DNA of 64,000 bases, from NCBI GenBank assembly GCA_949126835.1, contig OX421497.1, positions 9,482,920 to 9,546,919 on the forward strand. The letters are read 5' to 3'. Shown piece by piece: positions 1 through 10,930 of the stretch; positions within the stretch are counted from its first letter, which is position 1, and every line of letters begins with the position of its first letter. The translations under genes were made by a program, and so were the position numbers. This DNA is from Anisus vortex (taxonomy: Eukaryota > Mollusca > Gastropoda > Planorbidae). The notes under the pieces are model-generated. The model did not search any database, was not told the origin of the DNA, and saw only the letters and a program-made list of their open reading frames with translations.

Positions 1-379
1 ACGAAAGTAAATAAAATGTGAGGAAAGCAACTGTCTGGCCTTTTTATCGTACACATGATTTTTTTTCTAAAGTATTTTATGTAAACTCTATTAAAAGACT
101 TAAACATATAATAATATAGTACCTTCATTAAAACGTCATAAGCTACAAACTTTATGTCATAAATAACGCAGTTTTATACGTACTTTATTGATTGCAGGAA
201 AATTAACAATTACATTATAGTGAAACGCTTTATAAAATTAAATATAGCTCAATTACTTCACACAGGCTTGACATGTGTATAAGGTATTTTGTACATTAAA
301 CTGCAAACCCGACGTATTGTTAAATAATATGTTAGTCTATGGAATGTGATAATTCTTACACGGTGACTTTCTACTTAGC
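1..379. other. AT-rich sequence, nothing recognised
   Basis: No open frame, repeat or RNA gene could be supported here. The sequence is plain AT-rich intergenic or intronic DNA. Confidence 0.5.
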
Positions 380-553
380 CTTGCACTTTGAATGATGTAC
401 CGAAGGTCCTGGGTTCAAATCCCGGATAAGGCTATAATTAGTTCCCTGGTCTGGAACGTAAGACCTGAGTCTAACCAGCTGTGATGGGTTCCTGACAATA
501 GTTTGGGAGGAAATAAAGACTGCTGGGCATTGTGCTGGCCACACAATTAGAAT
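380..553 (+). mobile_element. SINE1 copy (tRNA-headed)
   Basis: This is a tRNA-derived short retroelement. A B-box-like stretch (GGGTTCAAATCCCGG) near 411 follows GTACCGAAGGTCCT. The body then carries the family landmarks: CCTGAGTCTAACCAGCT, GGGTTCCTGACA and GGGCATTGTGCTGGCCACA. The same order of landmarks recurs at 3013-3246, 10679-10930, 28118-28397, 47566-47850 and 49230-49470. The A-box half is eroded, so this copy is probably dead. Confidence 0.75.
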
Positions 554-617
554 ACTCGTTTCACTGGAGTTGGCGGACAAATTTGATGAATTTAAACTTA
601 TGCACTCTGCACAGAAG

Positions 618-690
618 GGGGTTCTGTGGCCGAGGCGAAGGTCCTGAGTTCGAATCCTGTTGAAGTCTAGGATTAGTTTAAACGACCAAC
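618..690 (+). mobile_element. SINE1 head fragment
   Basis: Only the tRNA-like head survives: TGTGGCCGAGG (A-box-like), then GAAGGTCCTGAGTTCGAATCC (the B-box region), then AGTCTAGGATT, as in the fuller copy at 10679. The body beyond about 690 no longer matches. Confidence 0.6.
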
Positions 691-740
691 GGAAACTGGT
701 GACCTTCTGTATCCATCAACCTCAAAGCCGGCGAAGTGTT

Positions 741-1190
741 TATAAACCACTGGTTTCCTCGAGTCAGACCTGTGGACAAATGTATGGGAATGCGGTCGTA
801 GTATGCCTCCTCCCCCTCCCCATCTCTGAGGGCGTCTGGGTGAGAAGAGGTAATCGTCGCGGGGACCGGGACTAGAACTGCTCGTCCGGTCTATACCGGT
901 CCCAGTAATATTGCCCACCCCACCACCGAGCTCTGGTACCCCCGGGGGTGGGGCGTGGTGCGACGTCAGGAAGGGTATAGGCCTACAGTCCTTGGCCTAA
1001 TACGGCTGGTTTCAAAGGTGGTCTTGAGTAGATGTGTCCGCTTCAGATGGGGACGTCGCAGCGACAGACAAAATCCACTCGACGAACGCACCTCCAGCCA
1101 ACATTATAGGAATACGAGGAAGGCCCAGTATGACTAGATGGGTGAAGCAAATGTAGATTATGAAGGGGGAACACGAATGGATCAAGAAAA
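741..1190 (+). other. GC-rich stretch, possible LINE remnant
   Basis: This block is much richer in G and C than its surroundings. Near 1055-1135 one forward frame reads GIRGRPSMTRWVKQM before a stop. That resembles the GRPR-x-RW stretch found downstream of the reverse transcriptase domain in several LINE families. No other domain is visible, so the LINE reading is weak. Confidence 0.3.
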
Positions 1191-1470
1191 ACCCAACATG
1201 CAACCGCCCTATAGGCGTGCCAGCATAGGGCTAGCCTAGGACAGAGGTTAGAGATAAGATGACTTTCTCATACCTTGTCTGCACCAGATGCATGGCCTGC
1301 TGCTGCTAATGCATAATTCGGCTTTAATAGAGCAATATCAGTCGAGGGCGGCATAGCAGTTTCACTCCTGGACGATGTATCATTGCACTGTCCTCCAGTC
1401 CTTTCAGGACTCAAAAAGCGGTGACCACTGCTTTACCGGACATATGGATCCATTCTTTCCTACGGAATTA
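1191..1470 (+). repeat. Dispersed repeat, first of two copies
   Basis: The segment shares CCCTATAGGCGTGCCAGCAT, a following GGCT-GCCT-GGACAGAG stretch and a later CCTTTCAGGAC with the segment at 2715-2960, in the same order and orientation. It may be the 3' part of a LINE. No protein domain confirms this. Confidence 0.45.
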
Positions 1471-2714
1471 AATTTACATTTTTTTTAACAATTGCAACGA
1501 TATCGGCCCCATGGCTTATGATCAATTAACTTTCCCCTACCCACAATTCCCTTTACCGCACTCTTTGAACAGACTCTCTACAGGTCTAACTTTACTCCCT
1601 CCTACCCACCCACCCTCTCCACGAAGCCCCCCCCTTTTAATGTTTCAAAGCTCTGACACTGACGGGTGTATGTCTGGTTGTTTAAACTAACCCTCATCAT
1701 CAATCTAAATCTCAATTTCGACCGTTAAAGCATACATATCTAAACAAATAATTGAATTTAGTCCGGTTGAAAAACGTAGTTCTATGTAAAAACATATTTA
1801 AACAATTTAGACTTGCTGCTGAGAACACTCAATAACCATTGGCCGCTAAACGACTTCCGGTGCGTTGCCCTATTCGGATTACTGAGGTATCGAATATGAA
1901 CTTTTCCCCAAAATAGACAAAATAAATTCGAATATAGATAAGATGAGAATCGGAGATGGGGGGGATGTGCGGGGTCGAAATGTCCTTGTGTACTATTGAG
2001 ACAGATAACGGTGTATCGATTCCGCCGGAGGGCGTCTCGACTATACACGAGTGCCCCCCACAGATGGTGGTCGATGATCGCTCGAGTAGTGTAAAGGAAT
2101 CGAATCTCATCCGAGATAGCGACCTGGGCTAATTCGATTCTTCGCGAGAAGAATTTGATGAAATTAAATTAATATGATAGGTTTCTTAAACTGATGCTTA
2201 ACGTGCGCGTGTGATTAGCTGTTTGTGCGCGAGTGTCTGTATAATTAGGGTAATGTTTAGATTAAGATTAGTTGGTTTAAAAAAAAACTCGATGTAGGGC
2301 AGAGGCCTAATTTTACATTGATTTTAAGCTTTAAAAAATGACTTTCCATTCACCTCCTAACCCCGCTTCACTACCCAACACCTAATGAATGTATATGTTT
2401 AGTTATATGAGTAGAGGTCTTGTGCCCGCTTCTGACCCCCTTATTCAGTTATACTATGGTAGTCTGTATGTCGACGTGGCGTCAATTCCTGCTGGTGCGG
2501 GTCAGTTAAACGGGCTGACGATGTGTTGTGCCTCTATCAACCTTATCTGGTAAATGCACATCATGCGTTCATGGGAAGACAAAGACAGAAAATATGTTTT
2601 TAAAATTCCCAAAGATTGTAATGGCGCTCGAAAAGTCAAATCCCAATAAAAAAATTAACATGTCATAATATTTGTATGGACGTAACGTTCTTATGTCGAA
2701 CGTATCAAGCCGAT
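1471..2714. other. Unassigned sequence with one coding-like island
   Basis: No repeat family is recognised. A GC-rich island near 1947-2132 has an open forward frame and is discussed as a finding. The rest is AT-rich. Confidence 0.4.
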
Positions 2715-2960
2715 CCAACATGCCAACACCCTATAGGTGTGCCAGCATAAGGGCTTGCCTCGGACAGAGTCTGCCTGCTAACACTTATCTTAACACGGCT
2801 TTCGTGAGAGAGAATCTCAATCGTGTACAGTAAATAAAAGCAGTCGACTCTCGGACGGTGTACATAGCACCGTCCATGAATCCTTTCAGGACCCAAGAAT
2901 GGTCATTAGACAACCACTTCCCTAAACTATTCTATGACATCGCATATAATGTATAGTATA
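2715..2960 (+). repeat. Dispersed repeat, second of two copies
   Basis: This is the partner of 1191-1470: CCAACATGCCAACACCCTAT, GTGTGCCAGCATA, GGACAGAG, and CCTTTCAGGACCC near the end. The middle has diverged. Confidence 0.45.
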
Positions 2961-3012
2961 TAATATAATATAGTATATAATGTAAAGTTTAGTATTAAAA
3001 AAAAGATATTCT

Positions 3013-3246
3013 GTCGGACCGAATTGATCCATAGGGACGATGAAGCAGTTCACCAGTTTCTGTGGCCACGACATACTTTGTGATTGTGTTTATGCACAGC
3101 CGCCTTTACTTTACCCCAACTAAGGTCAGGTACCCATTAGACCTGGGTAGACTCGGGGACACCCTCCAGACCCGGGAAAAAAATCCTAGCCTGCACCAGG
3201 AATCAAAACCCAGAACCTTTGGTACGCCAGCCGAAAGCGCTGCATA
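3013..3246 (-). mobile_element. SINE1 copy, reverse orientation
   Basis: Read on the minus strand, this copy has the SINE1 order. GGCTGGCGTACC and the B-box region are near 3190-3240, then CTGGGTAGACTC/ACCCAG-type body motifs and the mirror of GGGCAT-GTGCTGGCCACA. The far end near 3013-3050 matches the GGTCCGAC-type end of other copies. The plus-strand frame across it (3062-3247) is not a gene. Confidence 0.7.
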
Positions 3247-3254
3247 GTTTAGTG

Positions 3255-3600
3255 CAGGGGTCGGGAACCTTTTTGTCTTAGAGAGCCATGGATACCACAT
3301 ATTTTGAAAAGTAATTCTGTTTCATTATGTTTAAAACTAAAAATTCAAGTAGCCTAAATGTGTGCATTTTGTGTAATTTCAACACTAAAAGTACAATAAT
3401 TATATTTCTGAATTATGTTTCTGAGCTGCAGTAGACTTTAGCTTTCTGTTGAATGAAATATTGATATGCAATTAATATGTAGATCAAAAAGTCTTTAAAA
3501 AAGACATTTTTTTTAAAATAATCGAACATGTGTCTGCAAGCCAGATGCAGCCATCAAAAGAGCCACATCTGGCTCGCGAGCCATGGGTTCCCGACCCCTG
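3255..3600 (+). mobile_element. hAT-type non-autonomous element with perfect target duplication
   Basis: The element starts CAGGGGTCGGGAACC and ends GGTTCCCGACCCCTG, an exact 15-bp terminal inverted repeat. It is flanked by GTTTAGTG at 3247-3254 and again at 3601-3608. An 8-bp duplication with CAG...CTG ends is the hAT superfamily signature. At 346 bp with no transposase frame it is non-autonomous. A second family member with its own perfect duplication is at 59015-59382. It sits directly against the SINE at 3013-3246. Confidence 0.93.
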
Positions 3601-3608
3601 GTTTAGTG

Positions 3609-4981
3609 TATAGTTTAGGTGTAAAGTATATTTATGAAACCCATTTACCAGAAGCGTTACTCGTGTTTGTTTACAAGCACAACTATTTCTATCTAAAATA
3701 TATTAGATGATATTTGTATGTTGTGTACTTCTGCGCATCATCTCGAAATCTCAATCGTGACTGCTTACAAGTAATACAACACAAAACAAAAAACAAATAG
3801 CAGTGCTATTAACAACAAGAACAGAAGCATTGATGTACGGCAGCAGAGAATAAACAGAAACGGACATTACATTAATACACGACCATACAAAGACATTATG
3901 GTGGACCCTCTAGTCAGCTAATGAGCCGTACCTCAGTCACAGGGAAACTTTTAGGGGCGATAATCCTGTCAACATTGGTTTCCAAACCAGGAATTATGGA
4001 ACTTTTCCGTGAAGGAACATAACAATGCACCAGAGACCGTTACGGGCCCGTGAGTATAAATCTGTAACCAAAAGTTTGATTCTTGTAGCCAAACTGTTTT
4101 TCTTTTTCTTTCTAATGTGTAAGTCATGGTCATTTTCATAAATGTTGTAAGTTAGTCTTATATAGTAGTCATTTATTGGTATATTAGTATTCTTGGTACA
4201 TTAAAAATATTAAGTTTAATGTGTAAGTGCTAGAATCGTTGCCCGTTGGTCAATATAAAGACACTTGACCTTGTTGTCTTATGTTTAGCTAACGCGATTT
4301 TTTCGTCCCTACATGTCGTGTCGTCCGTAGTATATCGTTCAGAATGCCCCTCCCCTCCCCCAACACTCGTTGACCTGGACTCCGTTTCCCTTTAGAGTGG
4401 TATTTTATATTATTTTGTGTCATACAAGACCTATTGTTTTCCAGATTCCAACCTGCGCTACTGAATGTGATTGTTGCCCAAACGCAACGCCGGGCAATTT
4501 AGCTAATTAAAGATAAAAACTTAAACTTGTGTGGACGCCTTTTATTTTTTGAAAAGGTGTAAAGATAGGCTTTGCATTTGCGTTTTGATATTAGAATAGG
4601 TTGGAACTCGAATGTCCCTATAATGGTAAAGTGAAGTTATAAAAGGATTCGTGATTGAAGGGAGGGTGGGGGCAGAGATGCTACGAATTTAGTTTTTAGC
4701 GATTCACAACAATGCTACGTTCGTTTCAGTGCTGTGAGTATTTTATAAATGCATATAAGGTGGGGCATGGCTTTAGTAAAGGGAAGAGGTAGTCTCCTAT
4801 TGGACCAAATGTGTTAAAAATATATTTAGTATAAATCCCGAATTTCGAAGTCCTTTATTTGAAAACGTTTGTGTTGATGGTGGCCGAGTAAAATGCTAAT
4901 ACGGTTCCGTTTGTTATTAGTGTTCCATGAAAATATGTCTAAAATGGGGCTTGATTGAGGGGTTTCCATTTGAACTGAGTG
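3609..4981. other. Unassigned sequence
   Basis: No repeat or domain is recognised. Two exon-like pieces (3991-4049 and 4445-4502) are treated as a speculative finding. The remainder is AT-rich. Confidence 0.4.
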
Positions 4982-4984
4982 TAA

Positions 4985-5442
4985 AGGCTAAAGCACACTA
5001 TACTCAAGAATCACGTTTTGACAGTAATCATGATTCAGCGAAAAACTAGAATCTTGTTTCAGAGCGAATCAGAAATACACTGTTTCACAATCAGCCATGC
5101 CACACGTAAAACAGGATTCACAGAAAATCACAACGCGCAATTTTATTTTCAAGAATCAAGAAAGTGTTGAGAGTGACTGTTCTTGCCATGTTTCTTTTGT
5201 TTTTTAACTAGGCAAAAGATCACATGATCTAGTTCCCATTGGCTGACACAGCTTGAATCAAGAATCATGATTCCAAATTTTAGAGCATGTTCTAAATCTG
5301 TGAATCATCGCGAATCACTGCTGAAACTGATTCTGGTGAATTACGTTAAGCGCTATGCCACATTTGAAACGGGGAAAATCATCGTGATTTTTTTATTGAA
5401 TCGCAACGAATCACTGATTTTGTTTCTAGTGTGGCTTAGCCT
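4985..5442. mobile_element. Harbinger-like non-autonomous element
   Basis: The ends are AGGCTAAAGCACACTA on the left and, reverse complemented, AGGCTAAGCCACACTA on the right (14 of 16 bases match). TAA lies immediately outside both ends (4982-4984 and 5443-5445). A 3-bp TWA duplication fits PIF/Harbinger. The interior is packed with the short motif GAATCA and its complement TGATTC, in both orientations. The open frame at 5267-5479 runs through these motifs and out of the element, so it is not a gene. The superfamily is inferred from ends and duplication only. Confidence 0.7.
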
Positions 5443-5445
5443 TAA

Positions 5446-6841
5446 GGCGCTCTGCAGACAAGGCCGGCTTGGGAAATGAGTGTACGCCTACGAAAATATC
5501 TAGTAGTCATCGGGAACATAAAATTCTATCTTTCCATTTTTTTCTAGGCAAGGAAACACTTATGTAAATATTGACACGGGAAGAAAGAGTACTTATATGC
5601 ATTTGTTCTTATGGAAGAAAGAGATTTTGTCTTAATGTTTATCTGAGCATTGCAACAGGTTGTTATTGTGTTGTATGTCTTAAATTAGAATTGAATGGCT
5701 TATGTATTTTACTACTTTACTTTTTGCCCTCTGTCCTCTAGTGTTTCTAGGTTTAGTGATTTAACTATTGGTGTTACTCTGGTCGGGTAGGTTTCTTGAA
5801 AAAGAAAAAAACTAACATTCATGCATATTAATTTAATATTACGTATAACCTGAGATTCTAAGGCAAACAAAAAAAAAAACTCACGAAGGAAGGAATTAAA
5901 TTAGAGACGGGATTTAAGCTAGACAGGACATCTCAAAACGTAAAAAAATTCAGATCCACCTGACCTCAAACGTTAGAAACAAAAAAAAAAACACGCCTAA
6001 ATAGAACTATGGCTGTACATGTATAGCGGAAAAGTAAAGGAAAAAATGGGTAGATAAAAAGTGCCAACGGATTTATAGAACTTGGAATTATGTCTTCGTG
6101 AAGTAGAAAACCATGTCGACTCTGTATTAAATTAGACCAATAAGCTCCAATAAAAAGAAATTGAATAAAAACGTATTCAATTTATCCTGGAGGTCTAGAT
6201 AATACTGTAATACTGTATTACATACTGTAATACTCTTTCACTGGGATAGACAGTTAGAGTGGATATTTTTGTTATGTGTTTATAAGGGATCTCTAATTTA
6301 CACAGTGAAAATATACATTAATAACCCTTCGGCACACAAACCTCAAATACATGGAGGAAATAGATAATAGACGATAATACAACTGAACAGATTCATTTGG
6401 AAAATGTGATTCCCTTTGAAGTAATTTTTTGACACAACTTTTACTAAGACAAACTATACATTTTCCTTTAGAAAATTGTTACCATTTTTAGTTTCATGAT
6501 TTGCAAAATCGATTACTTTGGGTAATTAAATCTGCGGCAGGGGAAAAGGAGGGGATACTTTGAATTATAATATTTTTTTTTAAAGGCGAAAAATTAAAAA
6601 AATCGACGAATAAGATTTTTTTCTCAGAAATGAAATGAAATTTTTTAACATAATAAATTGTCTGCATTTATCATAATGAATACGTTATTAAATCAACAGG
6701 TGGCCATATTAGAGTATTGATGAAATAAACAAAAGCATCATAAGTAAATTATAGTAGTAGAAATTTAGAGAGTGTAGTAACTATTCTTTTTTTTTTTAAG
6801 TTTTAGCTTCGCTACACTTCTAATTGACAAGTAGGATACAC
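5446..6841. other. AT-rich sequence, nothing recognised
   Basis: Only A- and T-runs and a short local repeat (TACTGTAATACTGTATTACA near 6203) are visible. I see no gene or mobile element. Confidence 0.45.
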
Positions 6842-7045
6842 CAGGGATCGGCAACCTTTTGATAACAGTGTGCCAAAGTATGATTTCTAATTCATTCAGC
6901 GTGCTAACAGCCTAAATGTCATCCTGCACTAAATTTCTTGTAGAAAAGATAGATTTGAATAGAATTTTAAGGTCTCTTCCTCGTGTCATTGAAAATCGCT
7001 CGGAGTGCCAAGTTTGGTATGTGTTCCAAAGGTTGCCGAACCCTG
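6842..7045 (+). mobile_element. hAT-type non-autonomous element
   Basis: The left end is CAGGGATCGGCAACCTTTT and the right end GGTTGCCGAACCCTG. The flanks GGATACAC (6834-6841) and GGCTACAC (7046-7053) match at 7 of 8 positions, consistent with an aged 8-bp hAT duplication. The interior has GTGTGCCAAAGT, TTTCTAATTCATTCAGCGTG and GTGCCAAGTTTGG, shared with 7226-7327, 27176-27354 and 43620-43800. It is 204 bp and non-coding. Confidence 0.85.
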
Positions 7046-7225
7046 GGCTACACTGTTGTAGGAATCGCCAAACTGTTCCAGTTTGATGCTGAAACCAAAA
7101 AAAAGCAATTTTTGTCTGGGGAAAAATGATTGTAATTGTGATGTAATTTTCTTTTTAAATACCTACGTTATTAATTTAAGGAATAAAAAAAAATAGCTGC
7201 TAATGAAAAATTTCTTTACTTAGAC

Positions 7226-7327
7226 CAGGGGTCGGCAACCTTTTTGCTAATAGTGTGCCGAAGTGGGATTTCTAATTCATTCAGCGTGCCAACAGCCTAA
7301 ATACAAGTCGTAGGCTGCCGACCCCTG
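7226..7327 (+). mobile_element. Short hAT-type element, internally deleted
   Basis: The ends CAGGGGTCGGCAACC and GCTGCCGACCCCTG bracket 102 bp that begin like the element at 6842 and are then cut short. The flanks ACTTAGAC (7218-7225) and ACATAGAC (7328-7335) match at 7 of 8. Another degenerate family end (GGCGTGCCGTGGCACGC) lies just downstream near 7374-7410. Confidence 0.8.
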
Positions 7328-7335
7328 ACATAGAC

Positions 7336-7718
7336 AACTACAACATATATCTCTGCGTTCCAGACAAAATAATGGCGTGCCGTGGCACGCTTCCAGTGAT
7401 TGCCCATCCCTCACTAAAGTTATTATTTATTTTCTATCTCAAAAGCCAATTTTTTAAACAAATGTGTCCCTAGCTGCTTCGCCCAGTTAAAACATCAGTA
7501 AAGTAGTCCGTTGATGATTCTATAATAGCGTTTCTCATTGGCTAAAATGTTAATTCTATGCAGGTTGCCTGTGTTTATTTGTGTGTGAATTTTTGTTTCT
7601 GTGTGTGTTTGTGTGAACGTGCATGCCTGTACCCCAAAGCTGGTACAATGTCACGGTTGTCCATTATAAAGTATCTGTTTGTAAATGACGTAAAATAAAA
7701 CTAAAGTTGATAGTCCTA
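7336..7718. other. Spacer with a degenerate hAT end
   Basis: Near 7373-7412 the sequence resembles the right end of the neighbouring hAT family. The rest is unassigned, including a short GT-rich patch near 7580-7612. Confidence 0.35.
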
Positions 7719-7863
7719 TGGGCCGTATTGCTGATGAGAGTTAACACCCTTGCCCCTTTTACAAGTCAATCTTTTATGACGCACTTGTAAATTACAAGTC
7801 AGTCATAAAATATTGACTTGTATAAGGGGCAAGGGTGTTAACTCTCAGCAGCAATACGGCCCA
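7719..7863. mobile_element. Long palindromic (foldback) element
   Basis: The two arms, 7719-7790 and 7792-7863, are reverse complements over about 72 bp with only a handful of mismatches. The ends are GGGCCGTATTGCTG and CAGCAATACGGCCC, with AT on each outer side. Such a structure would form a long hairpin. The short repeated AT flank and GGGCCGTATT ends suggest a tiny inverted-repeat transposon, possibly of the ISL2EU or Harbinger group. That class is only a guess from the termini. Confidence 0.75.
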
Positions 7864-7864
7864 T

Positions 7865-8711
7865 TGAAGAAAACATTATGTCATAGATGCTGGAACACAC
7901 ACGCTTGCATGTTTGAAGTTGTCCGCTAGTTATGCGTTATCATATAGGGCCATCCCATTTTGACTAGATCTATTTATATTTCGAGGTCAGAAAAAAAATC
8001 AATACAACGATTAAAAGTCACACTCCAGTTCAGCCTCTGTTAAGAGTTGTATTTTAAAATTACTCAATTATATAAAGAAGACACACAAAAAAAAAGACAT
8101 TTTGCTTGAGTTTCGTCTGGGCATTGTGGGGAGAAGGCGGACCAAAAGTGGGCCCTAAAGAAGGAAATATCAAATTAATTATAATAGCTAACTGATCTGT
8201 GTATTCAGCTCTGATTTCTGACTATGTGTTTTTGTGTGTGTGAGGGGCAGCCGTGGGAGGCTACGTGATATTGGGATAGCAAACGAACAAAAATGTTTGG
8301 CCTAAATTTGTTGATATTAAATGAGAAAGCTATACGCAAAGAGATAAAAAATTGCACTTTCAAAACAAGTGACTAAGCAAAATATTTTATCTTTATTTTA
8401 TATTTACCATCTTTAATATAGAGACGTCCAACAGTCTAATCTGCCAAGTAAAATAAAGCTGAAATTGTTTCCTCCTGAATTTCGACATAAGTTGAAAAGT
8501 TGAGGGAGGGAGCTAAAAACGGAAAACAACATCGATTAGAAAAATAGGGCCGGAAAATGAGGCGGAGGGAATTAGTTGTAGGAGAAAACTCATTTCCTGA
8601 AAACTTTACCACATTAGCTAGCTTGTTGTTGTTGTTGTTGCTGTTGTTTTATATGGAGCCCAGAACGTGTATTGTTGATCGACACACACAAAAAAACAAA
8701 AAAACTTTCTC
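7865..8711. other. AT-rich sequence, nothing recognised
   Basis: No repeat family or gene seen. The start of the open frame at 8557 lies here, but that frame is carried by the minisatellite that follows. Confidence 0.45.
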
Positions 8712-9147
8712 AATGACACACTTTTCGGAGACGCACTTTTCCCAGAGACACACTTTCTCAGAGACACACTTTCTCAAAGACACACTTTCTCAGAGATACA
8801 CTTTCTCAGAGACACACTTTCTCAGCGACACCCTTTCTCAAAGACACACTTTCCTAGAGATACATTTTCTTAGAGCACACTTTCTCAGAGACACACTTTC
8901 TCAGACACCAACTTTCTCAGAGACACACTTTCTTAGAGACAAGACTTCTCGGAGACACACGTATCAGAGACACACTTTCCCCAGTAACTCACTTTCCCCA
9001 GAGACACACTTTCTCAGAGAGATACTTTCTTATATTCACACATTCTTAGAGTCACACTTTCTCAGAGACGCACTTTTTCGAAGACACACTCTCTCGAAGA
9101 AACACTTTCTCGGAGACACACTTTCTCAGAGACACACTTTTTAGAGA
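8712..9147. repeat. 16-bp minisatellite (ACTTTCTCAGAGACAC)
   Basis: Roughly 27 imperfect copies of a 16-bp unit, ACTTTCTCAGAGACAC, run head to tail with point changes and small indels. The long frame at 8557-9144 is a by-product. Sixteen is not a multiple of three and no frame of the unit contains a stop, so three DNA units encode one 16-residue peptide repeat that uses all frames in turn. I do not call it a protein gene. Confidence 0.9.
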
Positions 9148-10678
9148 CACAGTAACACACATATTAATGTCTTTTATTTTTGGTTTATCAGCAAGATTTT
9201 TATCTCTATTTTATTTTGGAAACAATAAAATAAAAATAAAATAATAATGAGCATTTCATTGATGAATAAATGAAAAATGCGAACAAAAAAGTTCAAACTC
9301 GGCAAACACACCGTACATCTTCTAAATTAAATTTCGAAATTCAAATTAAAAAGACATTAAAAAAATGACGATAATCTTGAAAAATAAAGTAAAAAGATAA
9401 AATCAAATAGATCAAGCTGTAACATGCATCTTTCTTTTCTAATATTGCACTTTTCTGAAAATGTTTCACGCATCTCAAGGGAATGTCTGGAAATAAATGG
9501 GCATTTTGTCAAGAATCATTTACATGATAAGCGAAAACAAAACAAAATTTCAATAAATGCGTTTCTTTCCTATCAGTAAAAAAAATGAACGAGATTTGTA
9601 AGCATAGAATGCATTATCGTACGATACGATCCCGCCTACCCCAATACCCTTTTTTTTTCTTCCAATAAGTGCATTCCAGAGGCTTTGTCCATCTCCTTGT
9701 CAAGGCCTTGAGGTTTTCTATTTCTAGATGGGCGTTAATGTGCCCTCCCTGTCCCCCAAATCAGAGTGATGTCCCTTTTGGAAACCTCGCTCAATCCCCG
9801 CCTCCCCAACTCCAAAACAAAAAGGTTTCAGAGTTTGACAAGTACAAGGGCATCGGAGTGTTGATGTTGTTGTTCCCCCTTGTCTTCTTCTTTTCTTTTT
9901 TAAATAGCATGGCTGAAGCTTTCGTTATTTTTGGCGTTTTCGAGGGTTTCCTGTTTACCTTACAAGATAGTCTGAAAGACCAATGAAGACGTCTCAGTAG
10001 GTTTTTTAAAATTCCGAAAATTCCCTATCCGAAAAAGAAAGCCTATAAAATAAAAAAAAAAAGGTCGAAAAGAAAAGGGACCGAAGTAAAAGTGACATTT
10101 GTATAACCATAGACATGACTCTGTTTGGAGTGTTATGTTGTTGGTGCCAACCATTCTTTCGCTGAGACATATTGTGTTTTTTGTATCCCTTCTGTATAGT
10201 TTTCTAGACAAGCTCAACCTGTGGGACTTTGGACAAGAGACTGACAGGAACATGGGGGCTTTTGTATTTGGACCAATGATGTGACAGGACAACCTTAGTT
10301 TAACGACAGCTACAACAACAGATACCATACAAGTGTCGTTAGTCGTTTGTAATAACAACATTTCTCCAGTTTCCAGTGAGGCTTTCTTTAAGAGCTGTAT
10401 GGATTCAGGTCGAGTTCTCCCAAATAGAATGAAAAATAAAAGAACATGACGTTTTGATTGACTACTCTGATAGATAAATACACAGGAGCTGGTTTATCCA
10501 AACTGGCTTATCATTCACGTGAATTGTTTCCCATCAGCTAGTGTTTTCTTTTATCATGGTATTAATGGGTGGATTTCTAGAAGAAAATAATACAGTGTTG
10601 TTTTTATTGAAGATCTAAGAGCTCTAAGAGGTTTCATGAAGAAGAATTGGCCAAGTTCATTGGAAACTTCACATATAG
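9148..10678. other. Unassigned sequence
   Basis: AT-rich sequence with several modest open frames on both strands (9669-9986, 9960-10361). None shows a recognisable domain or a repeat match in this window. I consider them chance frames. Confidence 0.4.
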
Positions 10679-10930
10679 AGGGACACGGTCGCCGAGCATG
10701 GCGCATTCGGCTGGCGTACCGAAGGTCTTGGTGAAGTCTAGGATTTGTTCTCAAGTCTGGAGGGCGTCCCTGAGTCTACCCAGCTCTGATGGATACCTGA
10801 AACCCCGTTTAGGGTATTGTAAAGACAGCTGGGCATTGTGTTGGTTCCACAATCCACTAGTATGCCGTGACCACAGAAACTGGTTAACGCTGCTTAACTA
10901 GCCCTTATGGATTAATTTGGTCCTACGGGA
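10679..10930 (+). mobile_element. SINE1 copy, near full length
   Basis: The head has ACACGGTCGCCGAGCATGG (A-box region), GCATTCGGCTGGCGTACCGA and AGGTCTTGGTGAAGTCTAGG, where part of the B box is missing. The body follows in order: GAGTCTACCCAGCTCTGATG, GGGCATTGTGTTGG, TATGCCGTGACCACAGAAAC and a tail of TTTGGTCCTACGGGATAA then TTACTTAC. This is one of the best guides to the family. The lost B box suggests it is inactive. Confidence 0.8.

Noticed and set aside
8557..9144. A 195-codon plus-strand protein
   Set aside because: Almost all of it is the 16-bp minisatellite read through three frames. No domain or codon structure independent of the repeat.
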